Source: Phytohabitans sp052068095
GTDB taxonomy: Bacteria > Actinomycetota > Actinomycetes > Mycobacteriales > Micromonosporaceae
Reading direction: 5' to 3'
Assembly: GCF_052068095.1 (NCBI RefSeq)
Contig: NZ_JBQHDG010000024.1
Span: 1-64,000 of the forward strand
Length of the DNA stretch: 64,000 bases
Part shown: piece after piece, positions 52,158 to 60,853 of the stretch
How positions within the stretch are numbered: position 1 is the first letter of the stretch
Layout: the number at the start of each line of letters is the position of its first letter
Position numbers and translations under genes: made by a program
Notes under the pieces: model-generated
What the model saw: only the letters and a program-made list of their open reading frames with translations
What the model was told of the DNA's origin: nothing
Database searches by the model: none

Positions 52158-53339
52158 ATGCGGAGGACCGGTGCCCTCGTCGCCCTCCTGGTGGCCGTGC
52201 TGGTCACGCCCGCCCCGGCCGCCGCCGGGAGTGGCGGGCCGGCGGTCTGCGGGCACCCGCCGCGAACCGCCAACCGCCACGCGACCGCCGAGGCCGTGCG
52301 CCTGCACGCGTACCTGTGGACGCTCACCTGCGGCCACCGCCGCGGCGTCCTGTCCGGACAGAACGTCGGCCACGGCCCGCAGGCCCTCGACCCGGACGGC
52401 TGGTTCGGCTACCCGCGGCTGGTCGAGCGGCTGGCCGCCGACACCGGCGAGCGGGTCGCGGTCGTCGGGCTCGACTACGAGCACGACCAGGTCTTCACGC
52501 CGGCCCAGCTCGCCGCCGGCAACAGCGTGCTGGTCGACCACGAGCGGCGCGGGGGTCTGGTGCAGGTCACCTGGTCGCCGCTGAGCCCATGGCTCAACGA
52601 CGAGCGGGACATCGCCGGCCATCCGGGCCAGTGGACCGGCACCCGCACCGACGCGGGCCAGCTCGCCGGCGTCGACGACCTGCGCGACCTGCTCGACCCG
52701 ACCACACCCGCCGGTGAGGTGTGGCGACGCAAGCTCGCCCGGGTGGCCGACGCGCTCACCACACTCCGCGACGCCGGCGTGGTGGTGCTGTGGCGGCCCA
52801 TGCAGGAGATGAACGGCTTCTGGTTCTGGTGGGGCTCCACCGTCCACGGTGACGACGCGTCGCCGTACGTCGACATCTGGCGGCACATGTACCGCTACCT
52901 CACCCACACGCGCCGGCTGGACAACCTGCTGTGGGTGTACTCCCCCGCCTCCAGCCAGCTTGTCTACGCGGGGCAGCCGGTGCCCGGCATCAAGCCGGCG
53001 GCGTGGGCGTATCCCGGCTCGGACGTGGTGGACGTGGTCGCCGGCACCGCGTACCACGACGAGCTGGCCATCACCGACTACCGCGACCACCTGCGCCTGC
53101 CCGAGGTGGTGGCGGCCGGCGAGTACTCGGCGGGCCTGCTCGGCGCCCACGACCGGGCCGGCGACCTGGACACGACGCTCTACGCCACCCGCCTGCGCGA
53201 GGACTATCCGGCGGTCGCGTACTGGGTCTCCTGGCACGACTACCCGTGGTCGGCGACCGAGGCGGCCTGGCTGTCGCTGGCCGCCAACCGGCGGGCGGGT
53301 GACCTGCTGACGGACAGGTACGTCGTCAACGTGGGCTGA
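52158..53339 (+). CDS. Secreted GH26 glycosidase (beta-mannanase-like)
   Basis: A 393-residue secreted enzyme with a signal peptide ending near APAAAG. The GH26 fingerprint is clear: VVLWRPMQEMNGFWFWWG with the acid/base Glu217, and a second Glu322 in AAGEYSAG as probable nucleophile. LSGQNVGHG near the N-terminus is also typical. It likely cuts beta-1,4-mannan or a related glucan. It is divergent from the PucR gene across 163 bases. Confidence 0.86.
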   Translation: MRRTGALVALLVAVLVTPAPAAAGSGGPAVCGHPPRTANRHATAEAVRLHAYLWTLTCGHRRGVLSGQNVGHGPQALDPDGWFGYPRLVERLAADTGERVAVVGLDYEHDQVFTPAQLAAGNSVLVDHERRGGLVQVTWSPLSPWLNDERDIAGHPGQWTGTRTDAGQLAGVDDLRDLLDPTTPAGEVWRRKLARVADALTTLRDAGVVVLWRPMQEMNGFWFWWGSTVHGDDASPYVDIWRHMYRYLTHTRRLDNLLWVYSPASSQLVYAGQPVPGIKPAAWAYPGSDVVDVVAGTAYHDELAITDYRDHLRLPEVVAAGEYSAGLLGAHDRAGDLDTTLYATRLREDYPAVAYWVSWHDYPWSATEAAWLSLAANRRAGDLLTDRYVVNVG

Positions 53340-53368
53340 GCCGGGGGACGCGGGCGAAGACGTCGGTG

Positions 53369-54232
53369 TCAGCCGACCGCGGCGGCGAGGAAGTCGGCGG
53401 CCGGGACGCCGAACGCGACCGACACGGCCGCCATGCGCGGGATGGAGGGCCGGCGGGCCGCGACCGCGTAGACCGCGACGAGGACCGGCGCGGCGGCGGT
53501 CTGAAGCGTCCAGGAGTCGCGCCGCACGATGAGGTCGAGGTGGCAGGTGGCCAGCCAGACCGCGTTCGCCGCGGTCCACAACCCGAGGCCCACCAGGTAG
53601 CACACCCGCGGCGTCCAGCGCACGGCGATCGTCGTGTCACCCGCCGCCACATCCGCCGCGCGGTCCATCACCGTCGTCGGCAGGTACAGCGCCGCGGCCA
53701 GCAACAGTCCCAAAAGGACCATGACCGGCGGGTACTCCACGACCGGCCGCTGGAGCGACCACCCCGCCAGCGGTGCCAGGACGCCGACGACGAGCGCGTT
53801 CACGGCGACGTCCGCGCCGGGGCGGGCCTTGAGCCGGATCGGTGGCACGCTGTAGAGCCAGCCGAGCAGCAGCACGATCGCGGTGCCCGCGGCGAACATC
53901 GGCCCGGCCGCCACCGCGACGCCGACGGCCGCCACGCCGCCCCACCGGTATCCGCGGACCAGGTCGGCCTCGGTCAACACGCCGGTCACCAGGGGCGCGG
54001 TCGACTTGCGGGGATTGCGGCGGTCGCTCGGCAGGTCGTGCAGGTCGTTGACGGCCAGGACCGCGCCCCAGATCAGCGGCCCGAGCACCACGCCGGCGGC
54101 CACCGCCTCGGGCACCGCGCCGGGCGGCGGCACCCAGCGGCCGGCCGCGAGCACCCAGCCCAGGTACGCGCCGCCCCACCCCAGCGGCCAGAACCACGGT
54201 CGGGTCAGGCGGATCGCGGCCCACGCTCTCAT
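53369..54232 (-). CDS. UbiA-family prenyltransferase
   Basis: A 287-residue membrane enzyme with about eight helices. The first prenyl-diphosphate motif is NDLHDLPSDRRNPRKS (near 63-78) and the second is DRAADVAAGDTTIAVRW (near 200). YSVPPIRLKARPGADV is another UbiA landmark. The aromatic or lipid acceptor is unknown. It converges with the glycosidase gene and is divergent from the nuclease gene. Confidence 0.85.
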   Translation of the reverse strand: MRAWAAIRLTRPWFWPLGWGGAYLGWVLAAGRWVPPPGAVPEAVAAGVVLGPLIWGAVLAVNDLHDLPSDRRNPRKSTAPLVTGVLTEADLVRGYRWGGVAAVGVAVAAGPMFAAGTAIVLLLGWLYSVPPIRLKARPGADVAVNALVVGVLAPLAGWSLQRPVVEYPPVMVLLGLLLAAALYLPTTVMDRAADVAAGDTTIAVRWTPRVCYLVGLGLWTAANAVWLATCHLDLIVRRDSWTLQTAAAPVLVAVYAVAARRPSIPRMAAVSVAFGVPAADFLAAAVG

Positions 54233-54263
54233 GCCGCGAGCCTCGCCGAGCCAGCCTTTGAGT

Positions 54264-54293
54264 CCGCTGAGAGCCGCTGAGAGGACGCTGAGC
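54264..54293. promoter_or_regulatory. Three tandem 10-bp repeats in a divergent promoter
   Basis: CCGCTGAGAG occurs at 54264-54273 and 54274-54283, followed by the variant GACGCTGAGC at 54284-54293. Exact 10-base periodicity puts them on one DNA face. They lie between the prenyltransferase and nuclease starts. This resembles binding sites of OmpR-type response regulators, but no partner is identified. Confidence 0.45.
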
Positions 54294-54443
54294 CGGCGGC
54301 GATTTTCACACGACGTTCACGCGGTCGTTTCGGGCTCGGTGGGGTCCATGCTAATAAATCTGACATTGATCTATGTGTCCGTCGCCGCGTCCCCAGCCGG
54401 AACACCCCCGTCCGGCCGCGGCGGCGCACAGTCAGGAGTCCAG

Positions 54444-55076
54444 ATGGCTCGCGTCCTGAAGGCCGGCGGCGCCACCCTTGCCGCCGTCGTCGCGCTCCTC
54501 GCGCTCGCCGCCACACCGGCCGGCGCCACCCCGCCCAACATCCCGTCGTACAGCACCGCCGTGAGCCGGCTCGCCGCGCTCACCGTGGCGGCGGAGTCGC
54601 ACCAGTCCACGTACGACCGTGACCTCTTCCCGCACTGGATCACGATCACCGGCTCGTGCAACACCCGGGAGCAGGTGCTCAAGCGGGACGGCACCGGGGT
54701 CACCGTGGACAGCAGCTGCTACCCGACGTCGGGTTCGTGGCGCAGCCCGTACGACGGCGCCACCTGGACCAACCCGGCGGACGTCGACATCGACCACATG
54801 GTGCCCCTGTCGGAGGCCTGGGCGTCGGGCGCGTGGGCCTGGACCACCTCGCGGCGGCAGACGTACGCCAACGACCTCGGCGGGCCCGAGCTGTGGGCGG
54901 TCACCGACAACGTCAACCAGTCGAAGGGCGACCAGGACCCGGCCACCTGGCAGCCGTCGGTGGCGTCGTTCCGCTGCACGTACGCGCGGGCGTGGATCCA
55001 GGTGAAGTACTACTACGGCCTCAGCGTCGACAGCGCCGAGAAGACCGCGCTGAACGGCATGCTGGCGACCTGCTGA
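54444..55076 (+). CDS. Secreted HNH/DUF1524-type nuclease
   Basis: A 210-residue exported protein with a signal peptide ending ATPAGA. The HNH-like core has DIDHMVPLSEAWASGA (catalytic His in D-H-M-V-P-L) and the later N-Q-S-K-G-D-Q-D-P-A-T-W-Q-P-S segment, typical of secreted actinobacterial DUF1524 nucleases. Four cysteines suggest two disulfides. The ATG at 54444 follows AGGAG at 6 bases. Probably an extracellular DNase or RNase for nutrition or competition. Confidence 0.85.
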   Translation: MARVLKAGGATLAAVVALLALAATPAGATPPNIPSYSTAVSRLAALTVAAESHQSTYDRDLFPHWITITGSCNTREQVLKRDGTGVTVDSSCYPTSGSWRSPYDGATWTNPADVDIDHMVPLSEAWASGAWAWTTSRRQTYANDLGGPELWAVTDNVNQSKGDQDPATWQPSVASFRCTYARAWIQVKYYYGLSVDSAEKTALNGMLATC

Positions 55077-55088
55077 CGCGGCTTTGAC

Positions 55089-55120
55089 GAGCGGGCCCGG
55101 CCGCGCGGCCGGGCCCGCTC
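55089..55120 (+). terminator. Strong hairpin terminator after the nuclease gene
   Basis: GAGCGGGCCCGGCC, a GCGC loop and GGCCGGGCCCGCTC form a perfect 14-bp stem starting 12 bases after the nuclease stop. No U-tract. It should isolate the nuclease from the RtcB gene at 55234. Confidence 0.85.
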
Positions 55121-55233
55121 ACCACGGTGGAAAACCGCTTGCCGGACTAGGGCGGCTCGGGTGATCGTGGTGGGCATGACGTTCTGACCTCACGTTGAGC
55201 CCCGTGTCCGCCCTTTCCGTGAAGTGAGCGTCT

Positions 55234-56313
55234 TTGTCTACCGTCTCCGTGTTCGCCGCCGCTGGCAGCTGGATCGAGTCCGACGCCGTCGCGCAGTGCC
55301 ACCAGGTCGCCGCGCTCGACGGGATGCTGCACGTCGCCGGCATGCCCGACCTGCACCCCGGCAAGGGCGCCCCGATCGGCGCGGCCATGTCCTCCACCGT
55401 GCTGTACCCGTTTCTGGTCGGCTCGGACATCGGCTGCGGCATCGCCGTGTTTCCGATCCGGCTCAAGCGCGCCGTGCCGGAAAAGCTCGCCGCCCGCTTC
55501 CCCGACCTCGACGTGCCGCTGGACCCCTCGGCCGCCGGCGACGGCATTCCCGCCGGCTACGTGGACGGCCTCGGCACGGTCGGCCGGGGCAACCACTTCG
55601 TGGAGCTGGCCCGCGTCGACACCGTCGCCGCACCCGAGCACGCGGACCGTCTCGGGCTGGCCGCCGGCGGGCTCGTGCTCATCGTCCACAGTGGCTCCCG
55701 AGGGCTGGGCGAGCGGATCCTGCGCGCGCACACCGAGGCGCACGGCGCCGGCCCCGCGCCCGACCCCGCCGCCTACCTGACTGCGCACGACGAGGCCGTG
55801 CGGTGGGGCTCACTCAACCGGCGGCTGATGGCCGCCCGGGTCGCGGACGCGTTGGGCGCCGAGCCCGCCGACCCGATCGTCGACGAATGCCACAACTCCG
55901 TCGAGGTCCGCGACGGCGTCTACCTGCACCGCAAGGGCGCGGCGCGGGGCGACGGGCGCGACGTCCTGGTCGCCGGCACCCGCGGCACGCGCTCGTACCT
56001 CGTCGCCGGTCACGCCGGCCCGGAGGCCAACCACTCGGTGGCGCACGGCGCGGGTCGCAAGATGTCGCGCGCCGACGCGCTGCGCCGCGGCCGGGCCAAG
56101 CACACGGTCGAGGAGCTGCGCCGCACGCCGGTGGGTTCGCTGGTGGTGTGCGGCGACCGGCAGCTGCTCTTCGAGGAGGCGCCCACCGCCTACAAGCGCA
56201 TCGAGCAGGTCGTCGCCGACCTCGTCGACCACGGCCTGGCCACGCCGATCGCCACCACGGTGCCGCTGGTCACGTACAAGACGGCACACAACGGATCGGC
56301 GCGCCGGCGGTGA
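55234..56313 (+). CDS. rtcB: RtcB-like RNA ligase paired with PrfH
   Basis: A 359-residue RtcB-family protein that joins RNA 3'-phosphate (or cyclic phosphate) and 5'-OH ends using GTP and Mn2+. Motifs are HPGKGAPIGAAM, GSDIGCGI with the metal-binding Cys, GRGNHFVEL, and HGAGRKMSR with the guanylylated His. It is shorter than housekeeping RtcB and belongs to the release-factor-H-coupled type. TTG start at 55234 with a modest GAAGTGAG upstream. Its stop overlaps the PrfH start (GTGA). Confidence 0.88.
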   Translation: MSTVSVFAAAGSWIESDAVAQCHQVAALDGMLHVAGMPDLHPGKGAPIGAAMSSTVLYPFLVGSDIGCGIAVFPIRLKRAVPEKLAARFPDLDVPLDPSAAGDGIPAGYVDGLGTVGRGNHFVELARVDTVAAPEHADRLGLAAGGLVLIVHSGSRGLGERILRAHTEAHGAGPAPDPAAYLTAHDEAVRWGSLNRRLMAARVADALGAEPADPIVDECHNSVEVRDGVYLHRKGAARGDGRDVLVAGTRGTRSYLVAGHAGPEANHSVAHGAGRKMSRADALRRGRAKHTVEELRRTPVGSLVVCGDRQLLFEEAPTAYKRIEQVVADLVDHGLATPIATTVPLVTYKTAHNGSARRR

Positions 56314-56918
56314 GCGTCCACCTGTTGCTGTCCGCCGGCCGCGGCCCGCGCGAGTGCGCGTGGGCGCTGGCCCGCCTGGTAGACCGGCTGGAGGCCGACG
56401 CCGCCCGGCGCCGGGTGGCGACCCGGCGGGTCGAGACCGTGGCCGGTGACCGTCCCGGCACCTACCGCTCGGTGCTGCTGGAGGTCACCGGCGACGGCGC
56501 CGAGGCGTTCGCGGCCTCCTGGACCGGCACGCTGTGCTGGCAGGCACCGAGCCCCTACCGGGCCAGCGCCGGCCGCAAGAACTGGTACGTCATCGCCCAG
56601 CCGTGCGAGGTGGACGCGCCGCGGACGGTGTTCGCGGAAGGCGACGTCGAGATCGTGCCCTGCCGCACCGGTGGACCCGGCGGACAACACCGCAACAAGG
56701 CCAGCACCGCGGTGCGCGCCACCCACCGTCCATCCGGGACGGTGGTGGTGGTCGACACGGAACGCCACTTCAGCCTCAACCGCCGCACCGCGCTGCGCCT
56801 GCTCCGCGAACGCCTCGAGCGCGGCGACGAACAGGCCGGGCGCTCGCTGACCACGGCCCGGTGGCGGATCCACGACGAGCTGGTGCGCGGCGACCCCACC
56901 CGGATCGAACGCCCATAG
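56310..56918 (+). CDS. prfH: PrfH, peptide chain release factor-like rescue protein
   Basis: A 202-residue release-factor paralogue with the catalytic GGQ at 124-126 (GGPGGQHRNKASTAVRATH) and a basic C-terminal helix. It lacks the stop-codon recognition superdomain of RF1/RF2. Known family members release nascent chains from ribosomes whose decoding-centre 16S rRNA has been cut, allowing the partner RtcB to repair it. The 4-base overlap with RtcB supports that pairing here. Confidence 0.9.
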   Translation: MSVHLLLSAGRGPRECAWALARLVDRLEADAARRRVATRRVETVAGDRPGTYRSVLLEVTGDGAEAFAASWTGTLCWQAPSPYRASAGRKNWYVIAQPCEVDAPRTVFAEGDVEIVPCRTGGPGGQHRNKASTAVRATHRPSGTVVVVDTERHFSLNRRTALRLLRERLERGDEQAGRSLTTARWRIHDELVRGDPTRIERP

Positions 56919-57020
56919 CCGCGTCCGCTCCGGCCACCGGCAACGCGCCGTTCGAGATCTACAGAGCTTTCGAAGTCGGGTGGCTCGACCCCTGAATCAC
57001 TTATTTGGACAAAGACTTGG

Positions 57021-57087
57021 GCTACCGCGACGTCCGCCGTGGTCCATGCCGTTGCTCCCGCGGCCTCACCCGTCCGCCGCTGGTCCC
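57021..57087. repeat. Dispersed intergenic repeat, copy C (5' half)
   Basis: Matches the first 65 bases of copy B at 50591-50655 with about five differences, then diverges. It lies between the convergent PrfH and response-regulator genes, in the same orientation as copy B. No coding character. Confidence 0.75.
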
Positions 57088-57162
57088 GCTCACCCCTTCC
57101 GCCCTGCGCCCAAGAGGGCAGCCCTCTGTACACCCCGCACCGCCCCCATCGGTTCCACGCTT

Positions 57163-57843
57163 TCACCGCGCGGGCGGTGAGCTGCTGCGCAGGTAGGTCA
57201 GCACGGCCAGCACGCGCCTGTTGGTGTCGTCGGTGGGTGGCAGGTCGAGCTTGGCCAGGATGTTGCCCACGTGCTTGCCGACGGCGGCCTCGGAGACCAC
57301 GAGGGTGCGGGCGATCGCGGCGTTGGAGTGGCCCTCGGCGACCAGCGCCAGCACCTCGCGCTCCCTTGTGGACAGGCCGGCCACGGGATCGCTGCGGCGG
57401 CGCAGCAGCTGCCGCACCACGTCCGGGTCGACGACGGTGCCCCCGCCGACCACCTGGCGGAGCGCCGCGACGAACTCCTCGACGTCGACCACCCTGTCCT
57501 TCAACAGGTAGCCCACCTTGCGGCCGTCGCCGGAGTCGAGCAGCTCGGTCGCGTAGCCCTGCTGCACGTACTGGCTGAGCACCACCACCGCCAGCCGCGG
57601 GTCGGCGCGGCGCAGCTCGACGGCGGCGCGCAGCCCCTCGTCGGTGAAGGTGGGCGGCATCTTGATGTCGGTCACCACCAGCTCGGGATGGTGCTCGGCG
57701 ACGGCGGCCCGCAGCTCAGCCGCGTCGCCGACCGAGGCGACCACCTCGAAGCCGAAGCGGCCCATCAGCCCGGCGAGCCCTTCGCGCAGCAGCACGCCGT
57801 CTTCGGCGAGGACTACGCGGACGGAAGGTCGGCTTTGCTGCAC
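57163..57843 (-). CDS. NarL/LuxR-family response regulator
   Basis: A 226-residue response regulator. The receiver has AED near residue 13, the phosphoacceptor Asp in ELVVTDIKMPP near 59 and Lys in GYLLKDRV near 110. The LuxR-type helix-turn-helix is LSTREREVLALVAEGHSNAAIARTL. The gene overlaps the end of the histidine kinase gene by 31 bases, so they form a two-component system. The neighbouring divergent lipoprotein-ABC operon is a plausible target. Confidence 0.93.
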   Translation of the reverse strand: MQQSRPSVRVVLAEDGVLLREGLAGLMGRFGFEVVASVGDAAELRAAVAEHHPELVVTDIKMPPTFTDEGLRAAVELRRADPRLAVVVLSQYVQQGYATELLDSGDGRKVGYLLKDRVVDVEEFVAALRQVVGGGTVVDPDVVRQLLRRRSDPVAGLSTREREVLALVAEGHSNAAIARTLVVSEAAVGKHVGNILAKLDLPPTDDTNRRVLAVLTYLRSSSPPAR

Positions 57844-59156
57844 GGTAGCTCCACGCGGACGAGGGTCGGCCCACCGGCCGGACTGGACACGAACATGCGA
57901 CCATCGACAACCGACACCCGGTCGGCGAGCCCGGTCAGGCCGCTGCCGCGGGCCGGGTCGGCGCCGCCCCGACCGTTGTCGCGCACCTCGAGCGCCAGGA
58001 TGTCGCCATCGCGGGTGGCGGTGATGGCGGCCGCGGTGGCGCCGCTGTGCTTGGCCATGTTGGCCAGCGCCTCGGCGGCCACGAAGTAGGCGGCCGTCTC
58101 CACGTGCGGCGGCGGCCGCGCGGGCAGGTCGGTGCGGACGGTCACCGGGATCGGCGCCTGGTCGGCCAGCTCGCGCAGCGCGGCCGGCAGCCCGAGGTCG
58201 GTCAGCACCTGCGGGCGGATGCCGTGGATCAGCTCGCGCAGCTCCGCCATCAGCTGCTTGGCCTGCTCGTGCGCGCTGGCCACCGCGTGGCCGGCCGGCG
58301 TCTCCGGGGGCAGGTCGAGGCGGGCCAGGCCGAGCTGGAGGGTGAGGCCGACGAGCCGCTGCTGGGCGCCGTCGTGCAGGTCGCGCTCGATCCGGCGGCG
58401 CTCGGCCTCGAACGCGTCGACGAGCCGGGCCCGCGACCGCGACACCTCGACGAGCTCGGCGCGCAGCTGGGAGCCGGCGCCGGCCGACAGCAGCGCCCGC
58501 GCCACCGCGGCGTGCGCGCCGGCGAGCAGCGCTAGCAGGTAGGGCACGGCGGGGAGCAGCGCGATGCCGGCCACCGCGAACGGCACCGTGTCACCGACCG
58601 TGTTCACCTCGCCCACGCCGAGCGAGACCGGGCCGTTGTCGGGGACGAGCAGCGGGCTGGCCGCCCACACGACGATCAGGACCACCAGCATCAGCGCGGT
58701 CAGGTAGGCCATCGGCATCACCGTGCACAGCAGCACCGCGTAGCCCAGCTCGCGCCAGGTGGCCGCCTCGGTGTAGCGCGTGCGCAGCCACGGGCCCGGC
58801 CCGACCCCGGGCGGCCGCCGGTGGCCCGAGCCGACCGGCCGGCTGTCGACGAGGCGCAGCCGGCGGCGCTCCACCGCGGCCAGCGGCAGCGCCACCGCCG
58901 GCCCGACCACGCCCACCAGCAGGGCGCCGGCGACCAGCAGGAGCGCCAGCCCCGCGAGTGACGGCCCGTCCCACTCCGCGAGACGCAGGAGCAGCGCCGC
59001 CCAGGGCGCGGCGAGCAGCGCCAGCGGCACGCCGACCGCGACCATGAGCGGCGCGGTGGTCAACAGGTAGGCGACCGACCGCCACGGCCACCCGGAGGCG
59101 AGGAACCGGCGCCGGGCGACCGCCTCGATCGCGGTCTGCGGCATCGGTGCGGGCAT
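57813..59156 (-). CDS. NarL-type sensor histidine kinase
   Basis: A 447-residue membrane kinase with about five or six transmembrane helices in the first ~230 residues, in two groups separated by a basic loop. The dimerisation/phosphoacceptor box is RRIERDLHDGAQQRLVGL (His near 262), and the ATPase has EALANMAKHSGA and DNGRGGADPARGSGLTGLADRV. This is the HisKA_3 class that pairs with NarL regulators. No extracellular sensor domain is obvious, so it may sense membrane state. Confidence 0.92.
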   Translation of the reverse strand: MPAPMPQTAIEAVARRRFLASGWPWRSVAYLLTTAPLMVAVGVPLALLAAPWAALLLRLAEWDGPSLAGLALLLVAGALLVGVVGPAVALPLAAVERRRLRLVDSRPVGSGHRRPPGVGPGPWLRTRYTEAATWRELGYAVLLCTVMPMAYLTALMLVVLIVVWAASPLLVPDNGPVSLGVGEVNTVGDTVPFAVAGIALLPAVPYLLALLAGAHAAVARALLSAGAGSQLRAELVEVSRSRARLVDAFEAERRRIERDLHDGAQQRLVGLTLQLGLARLDLPPETPAGHAVASAHEQAKQLMAELRELIHGIRPQVLTDLGLPAALRELADQAPIPVTVRTDLPARPPPHVETAAYFVAAEALANMAKHSGATAAAITATRDGDILALEVRDNGRGGADPARGSGLTGLADRVSVVDGRMFVSSPAGGPTLVRVELPCSKADLPSA

Positions 59157-59267
59157 CAGCCCACGCTATCCGGTGCACCCGGCCGGCCGCGGTATACCTA
59201 GCATTACCTTTGGTTCGGTATCTAGGAGTAGTGCTCTGGGCCGGCGCCGCGTGATGTGCTCCGCCCC

Positions 59268-59993
59268 ATGCGTTTTTTGCCATTGCTCACCCTCGCCGCC
59301 GTCCTGGCCGCGGCCGGCTGCTCCGACGTCCGCGCGGTCAACGAGTCCCGCGACGACCGGCGCGAGTTCCCCTTCACCGGCGAGCGGCTCGTCGTCGACA
59401 GCGGCGGGGCCGATCTGCGCCTGGTGGCCGGCGACGACGGCGCGGTCGACGTGGAGCGCTCGCTGACCGGCAAGGCCACAGTGGACGGCAACGCGTCCTG
59501 GGCGCTCGACGGCGACACGCTGCGGCTGCGGGTGGAGTGCAGCGGCTTCGTGCCCGACTGCGGCGGCCGGCACATCGTGCACGTGCCCGGCGGCGTCGCG
59601 GTCGAGGTGCGCAGCGACGCGCCGGTGCGGGCGGTCGGGCTCGGCGGCGACCTCACCGCGACCGTCCGCGACTCCTGGCTGCGGGTCGAGGATCCGGCCG
59701 GCTCGCTCCGCCTACAGGCCGCGTTCGACGTCGACGTGACCGGCGCCCGCTCGGCGGAGGTCGTCGCCCGCTCCACCGACCGCGACGTCAGCCTCGCCTT
59801 CGCCGGGCCGCCCAGCCGGGTCGACGCGCGGGGTGCCGGCGCGGTGGAGGTCACGCTGCCGGACGGGCCGGAGACCTACCGGGTCAGCGCCTCGCCGAAG
59901 GGTGACGCGATGCGCGGCGATCCGGCCAGCGGGCGGGTCGTCACCGCGGTCGCCGGCGACGGACACGCCGCCCGCGTGCGAAAGGGAGCCTGA
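59268..59993 (+). CDS. Lipoprotein with DUF4097-like beta-repeat
   Basis: A 241-residue lipoprotein with lipobox LAAAGC near residue 17. The mature part consists of short repeated strands (RLVVDSGGADLRLVAGD, VEVRSDAPVRAVGLGGDL, LRLQAAFDVDVTGA) like DUF4097 adhesin-type beta-helices. Its stop overlaps the ABC ATPase start (ATGA), so it is part of an export operon facing the two-component system. The ATG at 59268 is preferred to GTG at 59256. Confidence 0.72.
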   Translation: MRFLPLLTLAAVLAAAGCSDVRAVNESRDDRREFPFTGERLVVDSGGADLRLVAGDDGAVDVERSLTGKATVDGNASWALDGDTLRLRVECSGFVPDCGGRHIVHVPGGVAVEVRSDAPVRAVGLGGDLTATVRDSWLRVEDPAGSLRLQAAFDVDVTGARSAEVVARSTDRDVSLAFAGPPSRVDARGAGAVEVTLPDGPETYRVSASPKGDAMRGDPASGRVVTAVAGDGHAARVRKGA

Positions 59994-60853
59994 TGTTCGA
60001 GCTGGTCGACGTCACCAAGGTCTACAAGGGACAAAAGCGGGCGGTCGACGGCGTGACGATGCGGTTCGGCACCGGCGTCGTCGGCCTGCTCGGCCCCAAC
60101 GGCGCGGGCAAGTCGTCGCTGATGCGGATCGCCGCCACGGTCACCCGGCCGACCGGCGGGCGGGTGCTCTTCGAGGGCACCGACGTCGTCGCCAGGCCGG
60201 ACGTGCTGCGCCGCCACCTCGGCTACCTGCCGCAGGACTTCGGCGTGTACCCCAACCTGACGGCCCGCGAGTTCCTGGGGTACCTCGCGGCGGTCAAGGG
60301 GCTGTCGGCCCGGTCCGCCCGGGTCCGGGTCGACGAGCTGTTGCGCCTCGTCGGCCTGACCGAGGCGGCCAAGCGTCCTCTGGGCAAGTACTCCGGTGGC
60401 ATGCTGCGCCGCGTCGGCATCGCGCAGACACTGCTCGCCGACCCCCGGGTGCTGGTCGTCGACGAGCCGACCGCCGGCCTCGACCCGCAGGAGCGGGTCC
60501 GCTTTCGCAACCTGCTCAGCGAGCTCGCCGCCGACCGGCTGGTGCTGCTCTCCACGCACATCGTGTCCGATGTGGAGTCGGTGGCCGACGACATCGCGAT
60601 CGTGGCACGGGGCCGGCTGCTCCGCCGGGGCACACCGGAGCAGCTGCTCCAGGCCGTGGCGGGGCACGTGTGGGAGACCGTGGTGGCGCCGGAAACGGTC
60701 CCGGCGGTGCAGGCCCGGCACACGGTCAGCCGCATGGTCCGCGTCGACGGCGGTGTGCGGTTGCGGCTGCTCTCCACCACCCGGCCCGACCCGGATGCCA
60801 CACCTGTCGCACCCGACCTGGAGGACGCCTACCTCGGTGTGGTGGCGGCATGA
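59993..60853 (+). CDS. ABC exporter ATPase
   Basis: A 286-residue ATPase with Walker A GPNGAGKS near 34-41, Q-loop LPQDFGVYPNLTAREFLGY, signature YSGGMLRRVGIA and Walker B VLVVDEPTAGLDPQ. The sequence fits the drug/lantibiotic-type exporters with a separate permease. The permease gene overlaps its stop. Substrate unknown. Confidence 0.93.
   Translation: MFELVDVTKVYKGQKRAVDGVTMRFGTGVVGLLGPNGAGKSSLMRIAATVTRPTGGRVLFEGTDVVARPDVLRRHLGYLPQDFGVYPNLTAREFLGYLAAVKGLSARSARVRVDELLRLVGLTEAAKRPLGKYSGGMLRRVGIAQTLLADPRVLVVDEPTAGLDPQERVRFRNLLSELAADRLVLLSTHIVSDVESVADDIAIVARGRLLRRGTPEQLLQAVAGHVWETVVAPETVPAVQARHTVSRMVRVDGGVRLRLLSTTRPDPDATPVAPDLEDAYLGVVAA

Noticed and set aside
50765..52327. Extended N-terminus of the PucR gene to 52327
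   Set aside because: The extra residues are Arg-rich and overlap the start of the divergent glycosidase gene; a good ribosome site supports 51994.
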